From Guadua angustifolia (taxonomy: Eukaryota; Streptophyta; Magnoliopsida; Poales; Poaceae): DNA of 64,000 bases. Location: the NCBI GenBank assembly GCA_036346375.1, contig CM070517.1, positions 10,085,161 to 10,149,160 of the forward strand, written 5' to 3'. Positions 1-15,000 of this stretch are shown here, piece after piece. How positions within the stretch are numbered: position 1 is the first letter of the stretch; the number at the start of each line of letters is the position of its first letter. Below the pieces are notes generated by a model. It searched no databases and had not been told where the DNA came from. It was given only the letters and a program-made list of their open reading frames with translations. A program made the translations under genes and the position numbers.

Positions 1-587
1 AAGGCCGCGCGCCGTCCCAAGCAATCCCGAAAACACCGGCGTCGGCGCTGACAAACCAAGTGAGCGGTCGCGCGTTTCGGGAGGCGGACCGCGCCCTCGC
101 TCAGCGGCTTCCCGGCAAGCAGGGGCCAACAACCACCGTCAGTCAAGTCCAGACCAGGAGCGCAAGGCGAGGGACCAGACTCGGTAGCAGAGGCCCATCC
201 ATTTTTCTTTACCGCTCTATGTAACGACTTCACACGATATATAAGGGGCACTGGCCCTCAAAGGGTACACCCACTGCAGCCTTGCGCAGGGGGAAAGAAC
301 CTCGTATCACATATAGCACAAGCACACCTGAGCACCAAACCCTTCGTGTTCTTAGCTCCATCCATCGACTCACTTTACCACGAGAGCTCATGCGACCTCG
401 CTTATAACCCAGGAGCTCATCAGCATCAATACAAATCACACCGCCAGCAGATTGGGTAGGGACATTCGGCCCAGACGATGTATAAACCTTGGACCCTCTT
501 TCCTCTCTCTTGGGGTCTAACCATTCGAGGAAGCGAGCCTTGGCCCCTCGGACTTACAAAATTCAATCGCGGTTCTCGAAACACGAC
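1..587 (+). mobile_element. LTR-like fragment of a Ty3-type retrotransposon (5' truncated)
   Basis: This is the only non-satellite DNA at the left edge. It is GC-rich and carries no coherent coding frame. A TATA box lies at 237-245, followed by short C-rich and T-rich tracts, and it runs into satellite near 588. The layout (GC-rich leader, TATA, then an R/U5-like stretch with text resembling grass Tat-lineage LTR ends around 425-490) suggests the downstream half of an LTR. No TSD can be tested because the left end is outside the window. The family is inferred only from general resemblance. Confidence 0.4.
237..245 (+). promoter_or_regulatory. TATA box in the LTR-like fragment
   Basis: The sequence atatataag sits in a GC-rich context, as expected for an LTR promoter. 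Transcription would start roughly 25-35 bases downstream and run toward the satellite array. The function is inferred. Confidence 0.4.
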
Positions 588-3500
588 AAGTGCAACCCGA
601 TGCATTTTAGGGTGATTCACTCTGGTCACGAACTTTTCACAAAATCCACTGTCGATTCGATTTCTGAAATTAACATCAAAGCGAGGTCGGCAAAACAAGC
701 TCCAACAAGGTGACAACACATACGAGGGCAATCCGGTGTGTCTTGAAGTGTTTAGTTTGAGGCAAACTTCACAAAATCCACATTAGGATCTCAACATGTA
801 CGAAATAAACAACAAGCCCAATTTTGCGAAACAAGCCCCAGCAGAGACGGCGACACACATGAGAGCCATCGGTGTGTCTTGGAATGTTTAAACCTTGGGC
901 AAAATTTCTATAAAGTCCACTTGTTATCCGGTTTGAATAAATTAACACGAGGCGAAATCGGCGAAACATGCTCCAATGAGGACGGTGACACATAGGAGTG
1001 ACACCGATGCATTTTAGGTGTTTAGGCTCCGGTCTCAAACATTCACAAAATCCACTGTTACTTTTCGATTTGGGCGAAATTAACATCAAGGTGAGATCGT
1101 GAAGAAGGAAGCTCCAACAAGACCGACAACAATTACGAGGGTAATCCGATGTGTCTTGGATGTTTAAGCCGGGCAAGCTGTCATAAACTCTACTTGCGGA
1201 TTCGGTTTGAATGAAATTAACACAAAGCAAAATCGACAAAACAAGCTCCAATGAGATCGGTGATACATAGGAGTGCAACCGGTGCATTTTGGAGCATTTA
1301 GCTCAGGGCAAACTTACCATAAAAATCTGTTGGATCTCGATTAGTTAAATTTACATCAGCGAATTCAGCGAAACAAGCTCCAACAAGACCGACAACACAT
1401 TACGAGACAATCGTGGTGCATCTTGAGTGTTTGATTCGAATCAAACTTTCATAAAGTCCCGCGAGTTCGGATCCGGTTTGAATGAAACCTTAACATCGAG
1501 CGAAATCGAAGCGAAACAAGCTCCAATGAGACGGCGACACTAAGGAGTGCAATTCATTCCATTTTAGGAGTGTTTAACCCGATTGCAAACTTTCACAAAA
1601 TCCACCGATTCGGATCTCGATTTGTGCGACATTAACATCAAAGTGAATTCGACGAAACAAACTCCAACAAGACCGACAACAATGGCGAGGGCAATCGGTG
1701 TGTCTTAGGATGTCTGCAGCGAGGCAAACTTTCATAAACTCCACTTTGCGCATCACCAGTTTTGGTGAAATTAACACTAAGCGAAATGCGTCTGACAAGC
1801 TCCAATGAGGCGGTGACACAAGGAGTGCAAGATGCATTTTCGGGGTGATTCACTCGGTGCGAACTCTCACAAAATCCACTGTTGGGATCTCGATTTATGC
1901 AATTAACATCAAAGCGAATCGATAGAAACTCAACAAGGCCGACAACACACATCGAGGCAATCCGGTGTGTCTTGAAGTGTTTTGTTCAGGGCAAACTTTC
2001 ACAAAATCCACATTAGGATCTCAACATATGCAATTAACATCAGCGAATTCGTAGAAACAAGCCCCAACAGACGAAGCGACACATACGAGGGCAATCGGTG
2101 TGTCTTGAGTGTTTAAACAAGGGGCAAACTTTCATAAAGACCACTTGTCGGATCGGTGTGATTGAAATTAACACGGACGAAATCGTAGGAACAAGCTCAC
2201 TTGAGGCCGGCGACTCTTAGGAGTGACACTCGATGCATTTTAGTAGTGTTTTGCTTTGTCGAACTTTCACAAAATCCATGTCCGGACCTCATTTTGCATG
2301 AAATTAACTTGAAAGTGCGAGATCGGCCAAAAACAGAAACCAACAAGACCGCCCAACAATTACGAGGGCAATCCGGTGTTTCTTGGATGTTTTAAGCCGG
2401 GGCAAACTTTCACAAAATCCACTGTTCGCACCTCGATTTGGGCGAAATTAACATCAAAGTGAGATCGTAGGAAACAAGCTCCAACAAGACCGACAACAAT
2501 GCGAGGAGGAGCAATCGGTGTGTCTTCGGATGTTTAAACCAGGGCAAACTTTCATAAACTCCACTTTTGTGGATCTCGGTTTGAATGAAATTAACACTAA
2601 AAAGAAATGGAGCAAAACAAGCTCCAACGAGACCGGTGACACAAAGGAGTGCAACCCGATGCATTTTGAGAGTGATTCACTCGGTCACGAACTTCATAAA
2701 ATCCACATTAGGATCTCGATTTATCGAAATTAACATCAGTGAATTGACGGAGAAGCTCAACAAGCCAAACAACATTACGAGGGCAATCCGGTGTGTCTTG
2801 AAGTGTTTACATTCAGGGCAAACTTTCACAAAATCCACTGTTCGGATCTCAACAAGTCAGAAATTAACATCAAAAGCGAATTCGGCCAAGACAAGCCCCA
2901 ACAAGACCCGACTGACACATACGAGGGCAATCCGGTGTGTCTTGGGAGTGATTTAACCGGGGCAAACTTTCATAAAGTCCACTTGTCAGGATCCGGTGTG
3001 AATGAAATTAACACGGGAGTAATCGGCCGGAACAAGCTCCTTTGAGATCGGTGACTCGAGAGGAGTGACACTCGATGCATTTTCGGTGTTTATTTGCGGT
3101 GCAAACTTTCACAAAATCGACCTGTTTTGGACCTCGATTTGCCTGAAATTAACTTCAAAGTGAGATCGGCGAAAGCAAGCTCCAACAAGACCGAAAACAA
3201 TTACGAGGACAATCCGGTGTGTCTGCGCATGTTTTAACCGGGGCAAACTTTCACAAAATCCACATTTGCACCTCGATTTGGGGAAATTAACATCAAAGTG
3301 AGATCGGCGAAGCAAGCTCCAACAAGACCAGACAACAATTGCGAGGCAATCGATTGTGTCTTCGGATGTTTTAGCCTCGGGCAAACTTTCATAAACTCCA
3401 CTTTTGCGGATCTCGGTTTGAATGAAATTAACACTAAGCGAAATCGAGCAAAACAAGCTCAATGAGACCGGTGACACAAAGAGTGCAACCCGATGCATTT

Positions 3501-6500
3501 TGGGTGATTCACTCCGGTGCGAACTTTCACAAAATCCACTGTTGGATCTCGATTTGTACAAAATTAACATCCAAAGTCGTTAAAACAAGCTCCAACAAGA
3601 CCCATGACACATCTGAGGGCAATCCGGTGTGTCTTGAAGTGTTTGATTCAGGCAAACTTCACAAAATCCTCGATTCAGATCTCAACATGGGCGAAATTAA
3701 CATCAAGCAAATTGACCAAAACAAGCTCCCAGCGAGACCGGTGACACATCACGAGGGCCATCGAGTGTCTTGAGTGTTTAAGCAGGGCAAACTTTCATAA
3801 AGTCCACTTGTTAGCATCGGTTTGAATAAATTAACACCAGGCGAAATCGAAGCGAAACATGCTCCAATGAGACCGCGGCAGATAGGAGTGACACGATGCA
3901 TTTTTGGAGTGTTTAGCTCGGTGCAAACATTCACAAAATCAACTTTGTTACTTTTCGATTTGGGCCGAAATTAACGTCAAAGTGAGATCGGTAGGAAAGC
4001 TCCAACAAGACCGACAACAATTACAAGGGTAATCGATGTGTCTTGGATGTTTAAGCCGGGGCAAACTTTCATAAACTCTACGCGTCACGGATCGGTTTGA
4101 ATAAAATTAACACAAAAGCAAAATCGAGCAAAGCAAGCTCCAATGAGATCGGTGATACATAGGAGTGCAACCGGTGAATTTTTATAGTATATGTTTTCAG
4201 GGGCAAACTTTTATAAAATCCACTGTTCGGATCTCGATTAGATTGAAAAATTAAGATCAGCGAATTCAGCAAAAACAAGCTCCAACAAGACCGAAACCTT
4301 TGTCACGAGGGCAATCGATGCATCTTCGAGTGTTTGGTTCAGGTCAAACATTCATAAAGTCCACGAGTTGGGATCGGTTTGAATGAAACTAACATCGAGC
4401 GAAATCGGCGAAACAAGCTCAATGAGACCAGCGACACTAAGAGTGCAATTCATTCCAATTTAGAGTGTTTAACCGGTTGCAAACTTTCACAAAAATCCAC
4501 CGATTCGGATCTCGATTTATCCGACATTAACATCAAAGTGAATTCGTGAAACAAGCACCAACAAGACCGACAACAATGACGAGGGCAATCCGGTGTCCTC
4601 GGATGTCTCGCTTCGGGGCAAACTTTCATAAACTCCACTTTTGCGCATCTCGGTTTGAATGAAATTAACACTAAAGCGAAATCGAGCGAAACAAGCTCCA
4701 ATGAGACCGGTGCCACAAAGGAGTGCAACCTGAAGCATTTTCGGGGTGATTCACTCCGGTGCGAACTTTTCACAAAATCCACCTGTTCGGATCTCGATTT
4801 GTACGAAATTAACATCAAAGCGAATTCGACCGAAACAAGCTCCAACAAGACCGACAACACATAGGAGGGCAATCCGGTGTGTCTTGAAGTGTTTACATTA
4901 AGGCAAACTTTCACAAAATCCGCGTGTTAGGATCTCAACATATCGCGAAATTAACATCAATGAGGTCGGCAAAAACAAGCCCCAACAAGACCGGCGACAC
5001 ACATGAGGGCAATCCGGTGCGTCTTGGGTGTTTAACCGGGGCAAACTTTCATAAGTCCAATTATCGGATCACGGTTTGAATGAAATTAACACGAGCGAAA
5101 TCGGAGAACAAGCTCCACAGAGACCGGCGACTCGGAGGAGTTTTGATGCATTTTTGAGGTGTTTAGCTCGGTGCAAACTCACACAAAATCCTGTTCGGAC
5201 CTCGATTTGCACGAAATTAACATCAAAGTGAGATCGTAGAAGGTAGCTCCAACAAGACAAACAACAATTACGAGGGTAATCCGATGTGTCTTGGATGTTT
5301 AAGCGGGGCAAACATTGAAAACTCTACTTGTGCGGATCGGTTTGAATGAAATTAACACCAAAGCAAAATCGAAAGAAACAAGCTCAATGAGATCGGTGAT
5401 ACATAGGAGTGCAACCGGTGCATTTTGGAGTGTTTAAGCTCAGGGCAAACTTTTGTAAAAATCCTGTTCGGGATCTCGATTAGTTGAAATTATCATCAAG
5501 CGAATTCGCGATACAAGCTCCAACAAGACCGAAACACACATACGAGGGCAATCCGGTGTGTCTTGAGTGTTTGATTCGGTCAAACATTCATAAAGTCCGT
5601 GTTGGATCCGGTTTGAATGAAACTAACAAGGCGAAATCGGCGAAACATGCTCCAATGAGACCGGCGACAACGAGGAGTGCAATTCATTCCATTTTGAAGT
5701 GTTAAGCCGATGCAAACTATCACAAAATCCGGTTCGGATCTCGATTAATGCGACATTAATTTCAAAGTGAATTCGGCGAAACAAGCTCCAACAAGACCGA
5801 CAACAATAGCGGGGCAATCCGGTGTGTCTTGGATATCTAACCGGGCAAACTTTCATAAACTACACTTTTAGCATCTCGATTTGAATGAAATTAACACCAA
5901 GCGAAATGGGCAAGCAGAGCTCAATGAGGCCGGTGACACAAGAGTGCAACCGGTGCATTTTGGTGCTTCACACGGTTCAAACTTTCACAAAATCCACTGT
6001 TGGGATCTCGATTGTGAAATTAACATCAATGAATTCGGCGACAAACTCAACAAGACCGACAACACAAGCGAGGGCAATCCGTTTGTGTCTTAATGTTTGA
6101 TGAGGCAAACTTTCACAAAATCCACTTGGATCTCAACATGTGCGAAATTAACATTAAAAGCGAATTCGTAAAAGGCTCAACAAGACCGGCGACACATACG
6201 ATGGCATTCGGTTGTGTCTTGAAGTGTTCGCTTGAGTCAAACATTCATAAAATCCACTTATGCGGATCGGTTTGAATGAAATTAACATCGAGCAACGAAA
6301 TCGGAGAAACAAGCTTCAATGAGACCGTGACTCGGAGAGTGCACACTCGATGCATTTTGGTGTGTTGTGGCGGTGCAAACTTTCACAAAATCCACTGTTG
6401 GGACCTCGATTTGCGCGAAATTTACTTCAAAGTGAGATCGACGAAACAAGCTCCAACAAGACCAAACAACAATTAAGGGCAATCCGGTGTGTCTTGGATG

Positions 6501-9500
6501 TCTTTAACCAGGCAAACTTTCACAAAATCCACTGTTACATTTCGATTTGGGCGAAATTAACATCAAAGTGAGATCGGCGAAACAGAGCTCCAACAAGACC
6601 AACAACACATTGCGAGGCAATCCGGTGTGTCTTCGGATGTTTGGCTTAGTTCAAACTTTCACAAACTCCACTTTTGTGGATCTCGGTTTGAATGAAATTA
6701 ACATCAAAGCGAAAATGAAACAAGCTCAATGAGACCGTGACACAAAAGTGAGGGTCGATGCATTTTGAAGTGTTTCACTCCGGTCTGAACTTTTGAAAAT
6801 CCACTGTTGGGATCTCGATTTATGCGAAATTAACATCAAAGCGAATTCGGCGAAACAAGCTCCAACAAGGCAAACAACTTGCTCGAGGGCAATCCGATTG
6901 TGTCTTGAGGTGTTTGAGTTCGGGCAAACTTTCACAAAATCCTCGATTCGGATCTCAACATGGGCCAAATTAACATCAAGCGAATTCGACCAAAACAAGC
7001 TTCCTTGAGACGGCGGCTGACATCGGAGGAGAGTCACATCGGTGTGTCTTGGTGTTTAAACCAGGGCAAACTTTCACAAAGTCCACTTGTTAGGACATCG
7101 GTTTGCAATAAATTAACTTCAAAGTGAGATCGTGAAGCAAAATGCTCCAATGAGACCGGCGACACATAGGAGTGCAACACGATGCATTTTGGATGTTTCG
7201 CTCGAGTGCAAATATTCAAAAAATCCACATTAGCTTTTCGATTTGGGCCGAAATTAACATCAAAGTGAGATCGGCAAAAGAAGCTCCAACAAGACCGACA
7301 ACAATTATGATGGTAATCCGTTGTGTCTTCGGATGTTTAACCAGGCAAAACTTTCATAAACTCTACTTGTGCGGATCCCGGTTAGAATTAAATTAACACC
7401 AAAGCAAAATCGAGCAAAGCAAGCTCCAATGAGATCGGTGATACATAGGAGTGCAACTCGGAGCATTTTGAATATTTAAACTCTGGGCAAACATTTACAT
7501 AAAATCCACTGATGGGATCTCGATTTAGTTGAAATTAACATCAAAGCGAATTCGGCAAAACAAGCTCCAACAAGACCGACCACACATAGAAGACAATCTA
7601 GTATGTCTTGAGGAGTGTTCAGTTAGGTCAAACATTCATAAAGTCCACGAGTTCGGATCTCGGTTTGAATGAAACTAACATTAGGCGAATCGACCGAAAC
7701 AAGCTCCAAGCGGGCCGGACACTAATTGCAATTCATTCCATGTTTAGGGTGTTTCTTTTCGGTGCAAACTTTCACAAAATCCACGATTGTTATCATCGAT
7801 TTGTACAACATTAACATCAAAGTGAATTCGTGAAACAAGCTCCAACAAGAGGCGACAACAATGGCGAGGGCAATCGGTGTGTCTTGGATGTCTCGCCGGG
7901 GCAAACTTTCATAAACTCCACTTTTAGCATCTCGGTTTGAGTGAAATTAACACTAAAAGCGAAATCGAAACAAGCTCCAATAGGACCGTGACACAATTAT
8001 GAGTGCAACCCGATGCATTTTCGGGGTGATTCACTCCGGTCGAACTTTCATAAACTCTACTTGCGGATCTCGATTTATCGAACTTAACATCAAAGCGAAT
8101 TCGGCCAAAACAAGGTCCAACAAGACCGAACATACATCTGAGTGCAATCCGGTGTGTCTTGAAGTGTTTACGCTCGGGGCAAACATTTACTTAAAATCCA
8201 CGTGTCAGGATCTCGAACATGTGCGAAATTAACATCAAAGCGAATTCAAGCAAAACAAGCTCCAACAAGACCGACGACACATATGAGGACAATCTAGTAT
8301 GTCTTGGAGTGTTTAGTTCAGGGCAAACTTTCATAAAATCCAATTATGCGGATCACGGTTTGAATGAAATTAACATTAAACGAAATCGTAGGAATAAGCT
8401 CCACTGAGACCGGCGACTCGGAGGAGAGTGACACGATGCATTTTCGGATGTTTCGCTCGGTCAAACTTTCACAAAATCCACATTGGGACCTCGATTTGCC
8501 GAAATTAACATCAAAGTGAGATCGGCGAAAAGCTCCAACAAGACCGACAACAATTACGAGGTAATCCGATGTGTCTTCGGATGTTTAAACCGGGGCAAAC
8601 ATTCATAAACTCTACTTATGCGGATCGGTTTGAATAAATTAACACCAAAGCAAAATCGGCGAACAAGCTCAATGAGATCGGTGATACATAGGAGTGCAAC
8701 CGGTGCATTTTGGGTGTTTCTGAGGCAAACTTTCGCAAAATCCACTGTTGGGATCTCGATTAGATTAGAATTAACATCAAAGCGAATTCAAGCGAAACAA
8801 GCTCCAACAGGCGACAACACATCGAGGCAATCCGTTGTGTCTTGAGTGTTTCGATTCAGGTCAAACATGATAATGTCACGTGTTGAATCTGGTTTGAATG
8901 AAACTAACATATATGGCAATCGAAGCGAAACATGTTCCATTGAGCGGCGACATTGAGGTGCAATTCATTCCATTTTAAGGTGTTTAAACCGGTGCAAACT
9001 TTCACAAAATCCACGATTCGGATCTCGATTTGTCACGACATTAACTTCAAAGTGAATTAAAGAAACAAGCTCCAACAAGAAACGACAACAATAGCGAGGC
9101 AATCCGGTGTGTGTCTTGGATGTCTCCGCTTTGGGGCAAACTATCATAAACTACACTTTTCGCATCTCGGTTTGAATGAAATTAACACTAGGCGAAATAA
9201 GCGAAACAAGCTCAAATTAGGCCGGTGACACAAAGGAGTGCAACCGGTGCATTTTGAGAGTGTTTCACTCCGGTCACAAACTTCTCACAAAATCCACTGT
9301 TGGGATCTCGATTTGTACAAAATTAACATCAAAGCAAATTCGGCCAAAAACAGCTCCAACAAGGCCGACAACATCATCTGAGGCAATCCGTTGTGTCTTG
9401 AAGAGTTTATGTCGGGGCAAACTTTCACAAAATCCACGTGTAAAATCTCAACATGTGCGAAATTAACATCAAGCGAATTTGTAGAATTAAGCTGACAAGG

Positions 9501-12034
9501 CCAAGCGCGACACATATGAGGGCAATCGATCGTCTTGGAGTGTTTAAGCCGGGCAAGCTTTCATAAAGTCAATTATGCGGATCACGGTTTGAATAAATTA
9601 ACACGAGCAAAATCGTACGAATAAGCTCATGAGACCGGCGAATCGGAGGTGACACGATGCATTTTGAATGTTTAACTCGGGGCAAACATTCACAAAATCC
9701 ACTGTTAGCACCTCGATTTGGGCCGAAATTAACATCAAAGTGAGATCGACCGAAAACAGCTCCAACAAGACCGACAACAATTGCGAGAAGCAATCCGGTG
9801 TGTCTTCGGATGTTTCCTTGATGCAAACTTTCATAAACTTCGACTTTTGCGGATCTCGTTTGAATGAAATTAACACCAAAGCAAAATCGGTAAAAACAAG
9901 CTCAATGAGATCGGTGATACATAGGAGTGCAACCGGTGCATTTTGGTGTTTAGCTCTGGGGCAAACTTTCATAAAATCCACCTTAGGATCTCGATTAGTT
10001 AAATTAACATCAGCGAATTCAAGCGAAACAAGCTCCAACAAGACCGACAACACATACGAGTGCAATCCCGTGTGTCTTGAGTGTTTGATTCAGGTCAAAC
10101 ATTGATAATGTCCACGTGTTGAATCTGGTTTGAATGAAACTAACATATAAGCGAAATCGGCGAAACATGTCCCATGAGGCCTGCGACATTGAGGTGCAAT
10201 TCATTCCATTTTGAGTGTTAAACCGGTGCAAACTTTCACAAAATCCACGATTCGGATTTGATTTATGCGACATTAACTTCAAAGTGAATTGGCAAGAAAC
10301 AAGCTCAACAAGACCGAACAACACATAGCGAGGGCAATCCGGTGTGTCTTGGATGTTTACACTGAGGGCAAACTATCATAACTACACTTTTAGCATCTCG
10401 GTTTGAATGAAATTAACACCGAAGCGAAATAAGCGAAACAAGCTCCAATTAGACCCGTGACACAAGGAGTGCAACGGTGCATTTTAGTGTTTCAGGTTCA
10501 AACTTTCACAAAATCCACAATTGGATCTCGATTTGTACAAATTAACATCAAAGCAAATTAAAGTAAAAAGAAGCTCAACAAAATGACAACATCGAGGGCA
10601 ATCCGTTGTGTCTTGAAGAGTTTATTGGAAGAAACTTTCACAAAATCCACTGTTAGGACCTCGATTTGCAAATTAACTTCAAAGTGAGATGGTAGCAAGC
10701 TCAACAAGACCGACAACAATTGAGGCAATCAGGTGTGTTGAATGTTTAAAGAGGCAAACATTCACAAAAATCCACATTACCTCGATTTGGGCGAAATTAA
10801 CATCAAAGTGAGATCGACAAAACAAGCTCAACAAGAAGACAAAATTGCGAGGGCAATCCGGTGTGTCTTGGATGTTTCCTTGATTGCAAACTTTCATAAA
10901 CTCGACTTTGCGGATCTCAACATGAATGAAATTAACCCTAAGCGAAATCGGAAACAAGCTCCAATGAGACCGGTGACACAAAGAGTGCAACGATGCATTT
11001 TACGGGTGATTTTCGGAAGCCAACTTTTCACAAAATCCACTGTTCGGATCCCGATTTATGAATTTAACATCAATGAATTCGGCGAAAACTCAACAAGACC
11101 GACCAACATCTCGAGGGCAATCCGGTGTGTCTTGAAGTGTTACTGACGGGCAAACTTTCACAAAATCCACTGTTCGGATCTCAACATGTACGAAATTAAA
11201 ATCAAAGCGAATTCGTAGAAAAACAACAAGACCGATAACACATCGAGGGCAATCCGGTGTGTCTTGAAGTGTTTTATTCGAGACAAACTTTCACAAAATC
11301 CACCGTTCGGATCTCAACATTGCGAAATTAACATCAAAATAAATTCGAAAACAAGCCCCAACAAGACCAAGCGACACATCGAGGGCAATCCGGTGTGTCT
11401 TGGTGTTTAAACAGGGCAAACATTCATAAAGTCCACTTGTCGGGATCCGGTTTGAATGAAATTAACACCAGGCGAAATCGGCGGAACAAGCTCCTTTGAG
11501 ACGGCGACTCGGAGGAGTCACACTCGATGCATTTTGGAGTGTTTTGGCTGCGGTGCAAACCTTCACAAAATCCACTGTTAGGACCTCGATTAGATGCGAA
11601 ATTAACTTCAAAGTGAGATCGACCAAAGCAAGCCCAACAAGACCGACAACAATTACGAGGGCAATCCGGTGTGTCTTGGATGTTTAAACCAGAGCAAACT
11701 TTCACAAAATCCACTTACACTTCGATTTTGCCGAAATTAACATCAAAGTGAGATCGGCAGAGCAAGCTCCAACAAGGCCCACAAGTATTGCGAGGGCAAT
11801 CCGGTGTGTCTTGGATGTTTAAACCAGGGCAAACTTTCATAAACTCCACTTTTGCGGATCTTAGTTTGAATGAAATTAACACTAAAAGCGAAATCGAAGC
11901 GAAACAAGCTCCAATGAGACCAGGGACACAAGGAGTACAACGATGCATTTTTAGGGTGATTAAATCGGTTGAACACTCAAAAAATCCACTGTTGGGATCT
12001 CGATTTTGCAGAAATTAACATCAAAGCGAATTCG
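588..12034 (+). repeat. Centromere-type satellite array 1 (indel-rich)
   Basis: Head-to-tail monomers are recognised by recurring anchors: gcaaactttcacaaaatcc (type A start), gcaaactttcataaa (type B start), gaaattaacatcaaag and caagctccaa. Anchor spacing is about 134-143 bp. Type B carries ggtttgaatgaaattaacac and type A carries gatctcgatttg or gatctcaacatg. Compared with arrays 2 and 3, nearly every unit has 1-4 base deletions or substitutions at the same CG-rich words. For example cacctgttcgg appears as cactgttgg, and tgtttcgcttcgg as tgtttaagccgg. Frames in this stretch are chance products of the repeat. Confidence 0.95.
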
Positions 12035-15000
12035 TGACGGCGGACAGCAACCGCGTTGACCAACGGGGCGGCCGCATGGCGCCCGCGACCAGAAATCGGC
12101 CCGCGCATCTTGTAGCGCCAATGCAACTCGAGATAGAGAAGTGCGATTGAGCGACCGTGCTTCCCCCTTGAACAAAACGCGTGGTACAATGTTGCTCGCG
12201 AGCATCCAACGTGGGGCGAGGCGAAGCGCCCTACGGCCGTCGGGAGGCTGGTAAATGCGCCGTACAACATCACCAGCCCTAACTTACCCCCAGTGGGGTC
12301 TCATTGAAGTCAAAAGCGGATCCGCCGTGGCCGGGAAGCCGCCCAGCGGCGGGCCCGAACTTCGTCGGCGTAGCGTCGTCTTGGACATCATTGTAGCGAC
12401 CTCTCGGCCTTCGAAGAAGCGGTCGACGTCGCGACTGTTCGCGGTGGCCCGTGGTAGCGCCCGTGCAGCCCGACCCGGAGGGCAGGGGCCCCGAGCATTC
12501 TCCGGAGCAGCGCTAGGGGCTGGTATATGGATTACCGCCTCCGGTGCGTATTTATAGCGGTGATTCGTCCGGTAAAGCAGCCAATGCGCCTCGCGTGCTC
12601 GGCGCTGTATCGCACCCTCGGCCAGCGCGGCAGCGGCAGGCATTAAATCCCTCCACGTGCATCTGGCGTACGGTCGAAGCAGCGCGCTTCCCAGCTGGCA
12701 GCGACTCTTCGGTATCGCGAGACTTCGGCTACGGGCGCCCGGAACCCAGCGCCCGGCGCAATAACCGCCTCAAACCAACCCAAAGAGATAAGTCACGGCT
12801 CCATCTCCTCCGGTTTCCTTAAGCGACCGGCGTCTGGCAGACCAAACCTGGTCACCGTGCATCGCTCGGGGCTCGAGGCAGCGCCATTTACATTCTTCGG
12901 GTCGTGATCCGGTGACCACGGCTCCTGCCGATAACCTATCAGACCGGCGCTGACCTCGCCCGGACTACGGTTTCGGCGCTTTCTGCGAAAAGGGTAACTT
13001 GTGCGGTCCAAGCCACAAGTCGATCGGAAGCGTCAGTTCTGCTCAAAATGTGAATAAGTGCTCCGCTTTCCGCATTCATACTCATACTGGTCGGCGACCC
13101 GACCCATTACCGGCTTCCCTGCGGGTAACCTATCGACCAAAGCGCTGACCCCTCGCCCGGTATTCGGCCCTCAATGGCGCTCAGCGATGAGGGCTACATG
13201 CGGCGTGACCCTCGTGATCGAGCCCTCCTCTCCGCATGAGGCTCGAATGGGCGGCGCTCCATTGCGAGTCGTTAACCCTTCGCTTGGCGCCTCTTTGGAG
13301 AATCAGCCTGCCGAAAAACCCCGGTGGTTTCAGTCCACGGTTTCAGCGCAAAAGAAGGGATCTGCGGGCAAGCACAAAAACAAACCCGGTCGCTACATAT
13401 TGAAGTTTCTTACATCGCAAAAACTTTATACTAACATCATTCGTAATCCCGTGGAGGACACTCTGCGGGGGTATCGATCGCGTCGATCGCTCGGGCATGG
13501 GCTCAACACAGGTCGAGCGAACCTCCTCGTCGATGCAGTTCGGCGATCCAGCTGCTAACTGTCGAGGTCAAGGCCATTGTAGAAGGACAAAGGCGTTAAC
13601 AAGCGGAAGTGGCTCCCGAAGCGCTTCGTCCTCACCGACTTCTCGGCGTGTTCCGGCAGACCCCTTCGATGCGATAAGACTCGCGCCTCGCGCGACCAAG
13701 CGGATCGGGACGCGAGACGGCGGCCGACCTTCCCCAAGGTCCCCAACTTCGGCGACCAGCTCGACCCTTCAGCCTCCATCTCTCCTCCCGAGTCGCCAGA
13801 GCCGCCTCCATACCGCCCGCGTCGCGCTCTTCCACCGCCAGCGTCGCGCCTCCGCGACCTCATTGAACCTTTGCCTCTCTGAAAATCAGGCGAGAAGGTG
13901 AGAAGTGCACCTACGGCACTTCCCGAATCAGCAGAACCGGCTCCTTCTGGGCTGGCGCCCTCCACCTTTGGAGCCTCCTCGGGGCCTCCTCGCCGGACTT
14001 ACGCGCCGCCTTGCGCCTCCTCGGCGTCCAGCGTTGCGGGCCTCCTCCTCGAGCTTCTGGCCGCGCGCATCACTTTGGCTTGGCGGTCTTCGCCTTTATT
14101 AGCCTCGCGCGGGGGACTCAACTTCGGACACCCTCACCCTCGGGGACTTCATGACCGGCGCTCCTCCCGCGAAGCGTCCTCCTTCTACTTGACCATCAAG
14201 CGGGCCTCTTCCGCGGCCCGGCCTTTCCTGTGCGGCTTCCAGCCTCCTGCGGCTCAGTCCGTCGATCGGCATCCTCCTGGCGACCCTCTGGTACCTGGTG
14301 CCGGAGGGCTCGGACTTCCCCTCGGCACTTGAAGATCTTTGCGGCCAGCCATCGCTCCATTTCAAGATCCGGCAATATTGGAAGAAAATTCCGAATATGA
14401 CTTACCGCGTCGGCGGTCGATCCCTCCGTTGACGTCGGCGCCCTCCCGGGAGGACTCAGGAAGATTCGAGCTCACCGAATCGCCCGGCTCGGTCGGGCCG
14501 GTGGGAACCCGCCGAGCTTCCCTCCTCAAGCTCCGCCTCATCGTCCAGTGAAGCGATGCCTCGTCGGACGGGCCACCGCTTGGCGAGGCAGGATGGTCGA
14601 GGCGGCGGAGAAAGCTCCCTCGCCCGGCCCGCTCCGGCGATTGGGCCTCCATCGCCACGCCCGGCGGTGTAGCCCGCCACCCCATTGCGGCTCGTGCGGG
14701 CTGCCTTGGCGACGATGGCACTTTGCTTCGGTCAGGAGACTCCTCGGGCTTGGCCTTCCGTGGCTGGCGGCGAGATCGGTCCGCCCTCCTCGGCCCGTCG
14801 CGTGTGGAATTCTCGGCGATCGCCGGGGTCATGTACGCCGGTTCAGTGGACACCTCGGCACACCACCACTCGACCTCGCCACGCCCGGCGGCGACCACGA
14901 ACGCAGCGGGTGCCCCCGCCCGGCGCTTGCCCTCGTCGGCGACCCATCCTCGGCTCAGCCGTGGATATCTTGGCGCGGTCGTGAGTCCGCCGCCTCCGTC

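Noticed and set aside
588..12034. Regular repeats that could be taken for a CRISPR array
   Set aside because: The whole 142-bp unit repeats, with no unique spacers, and the surrounding elements are plant retrotransposons.
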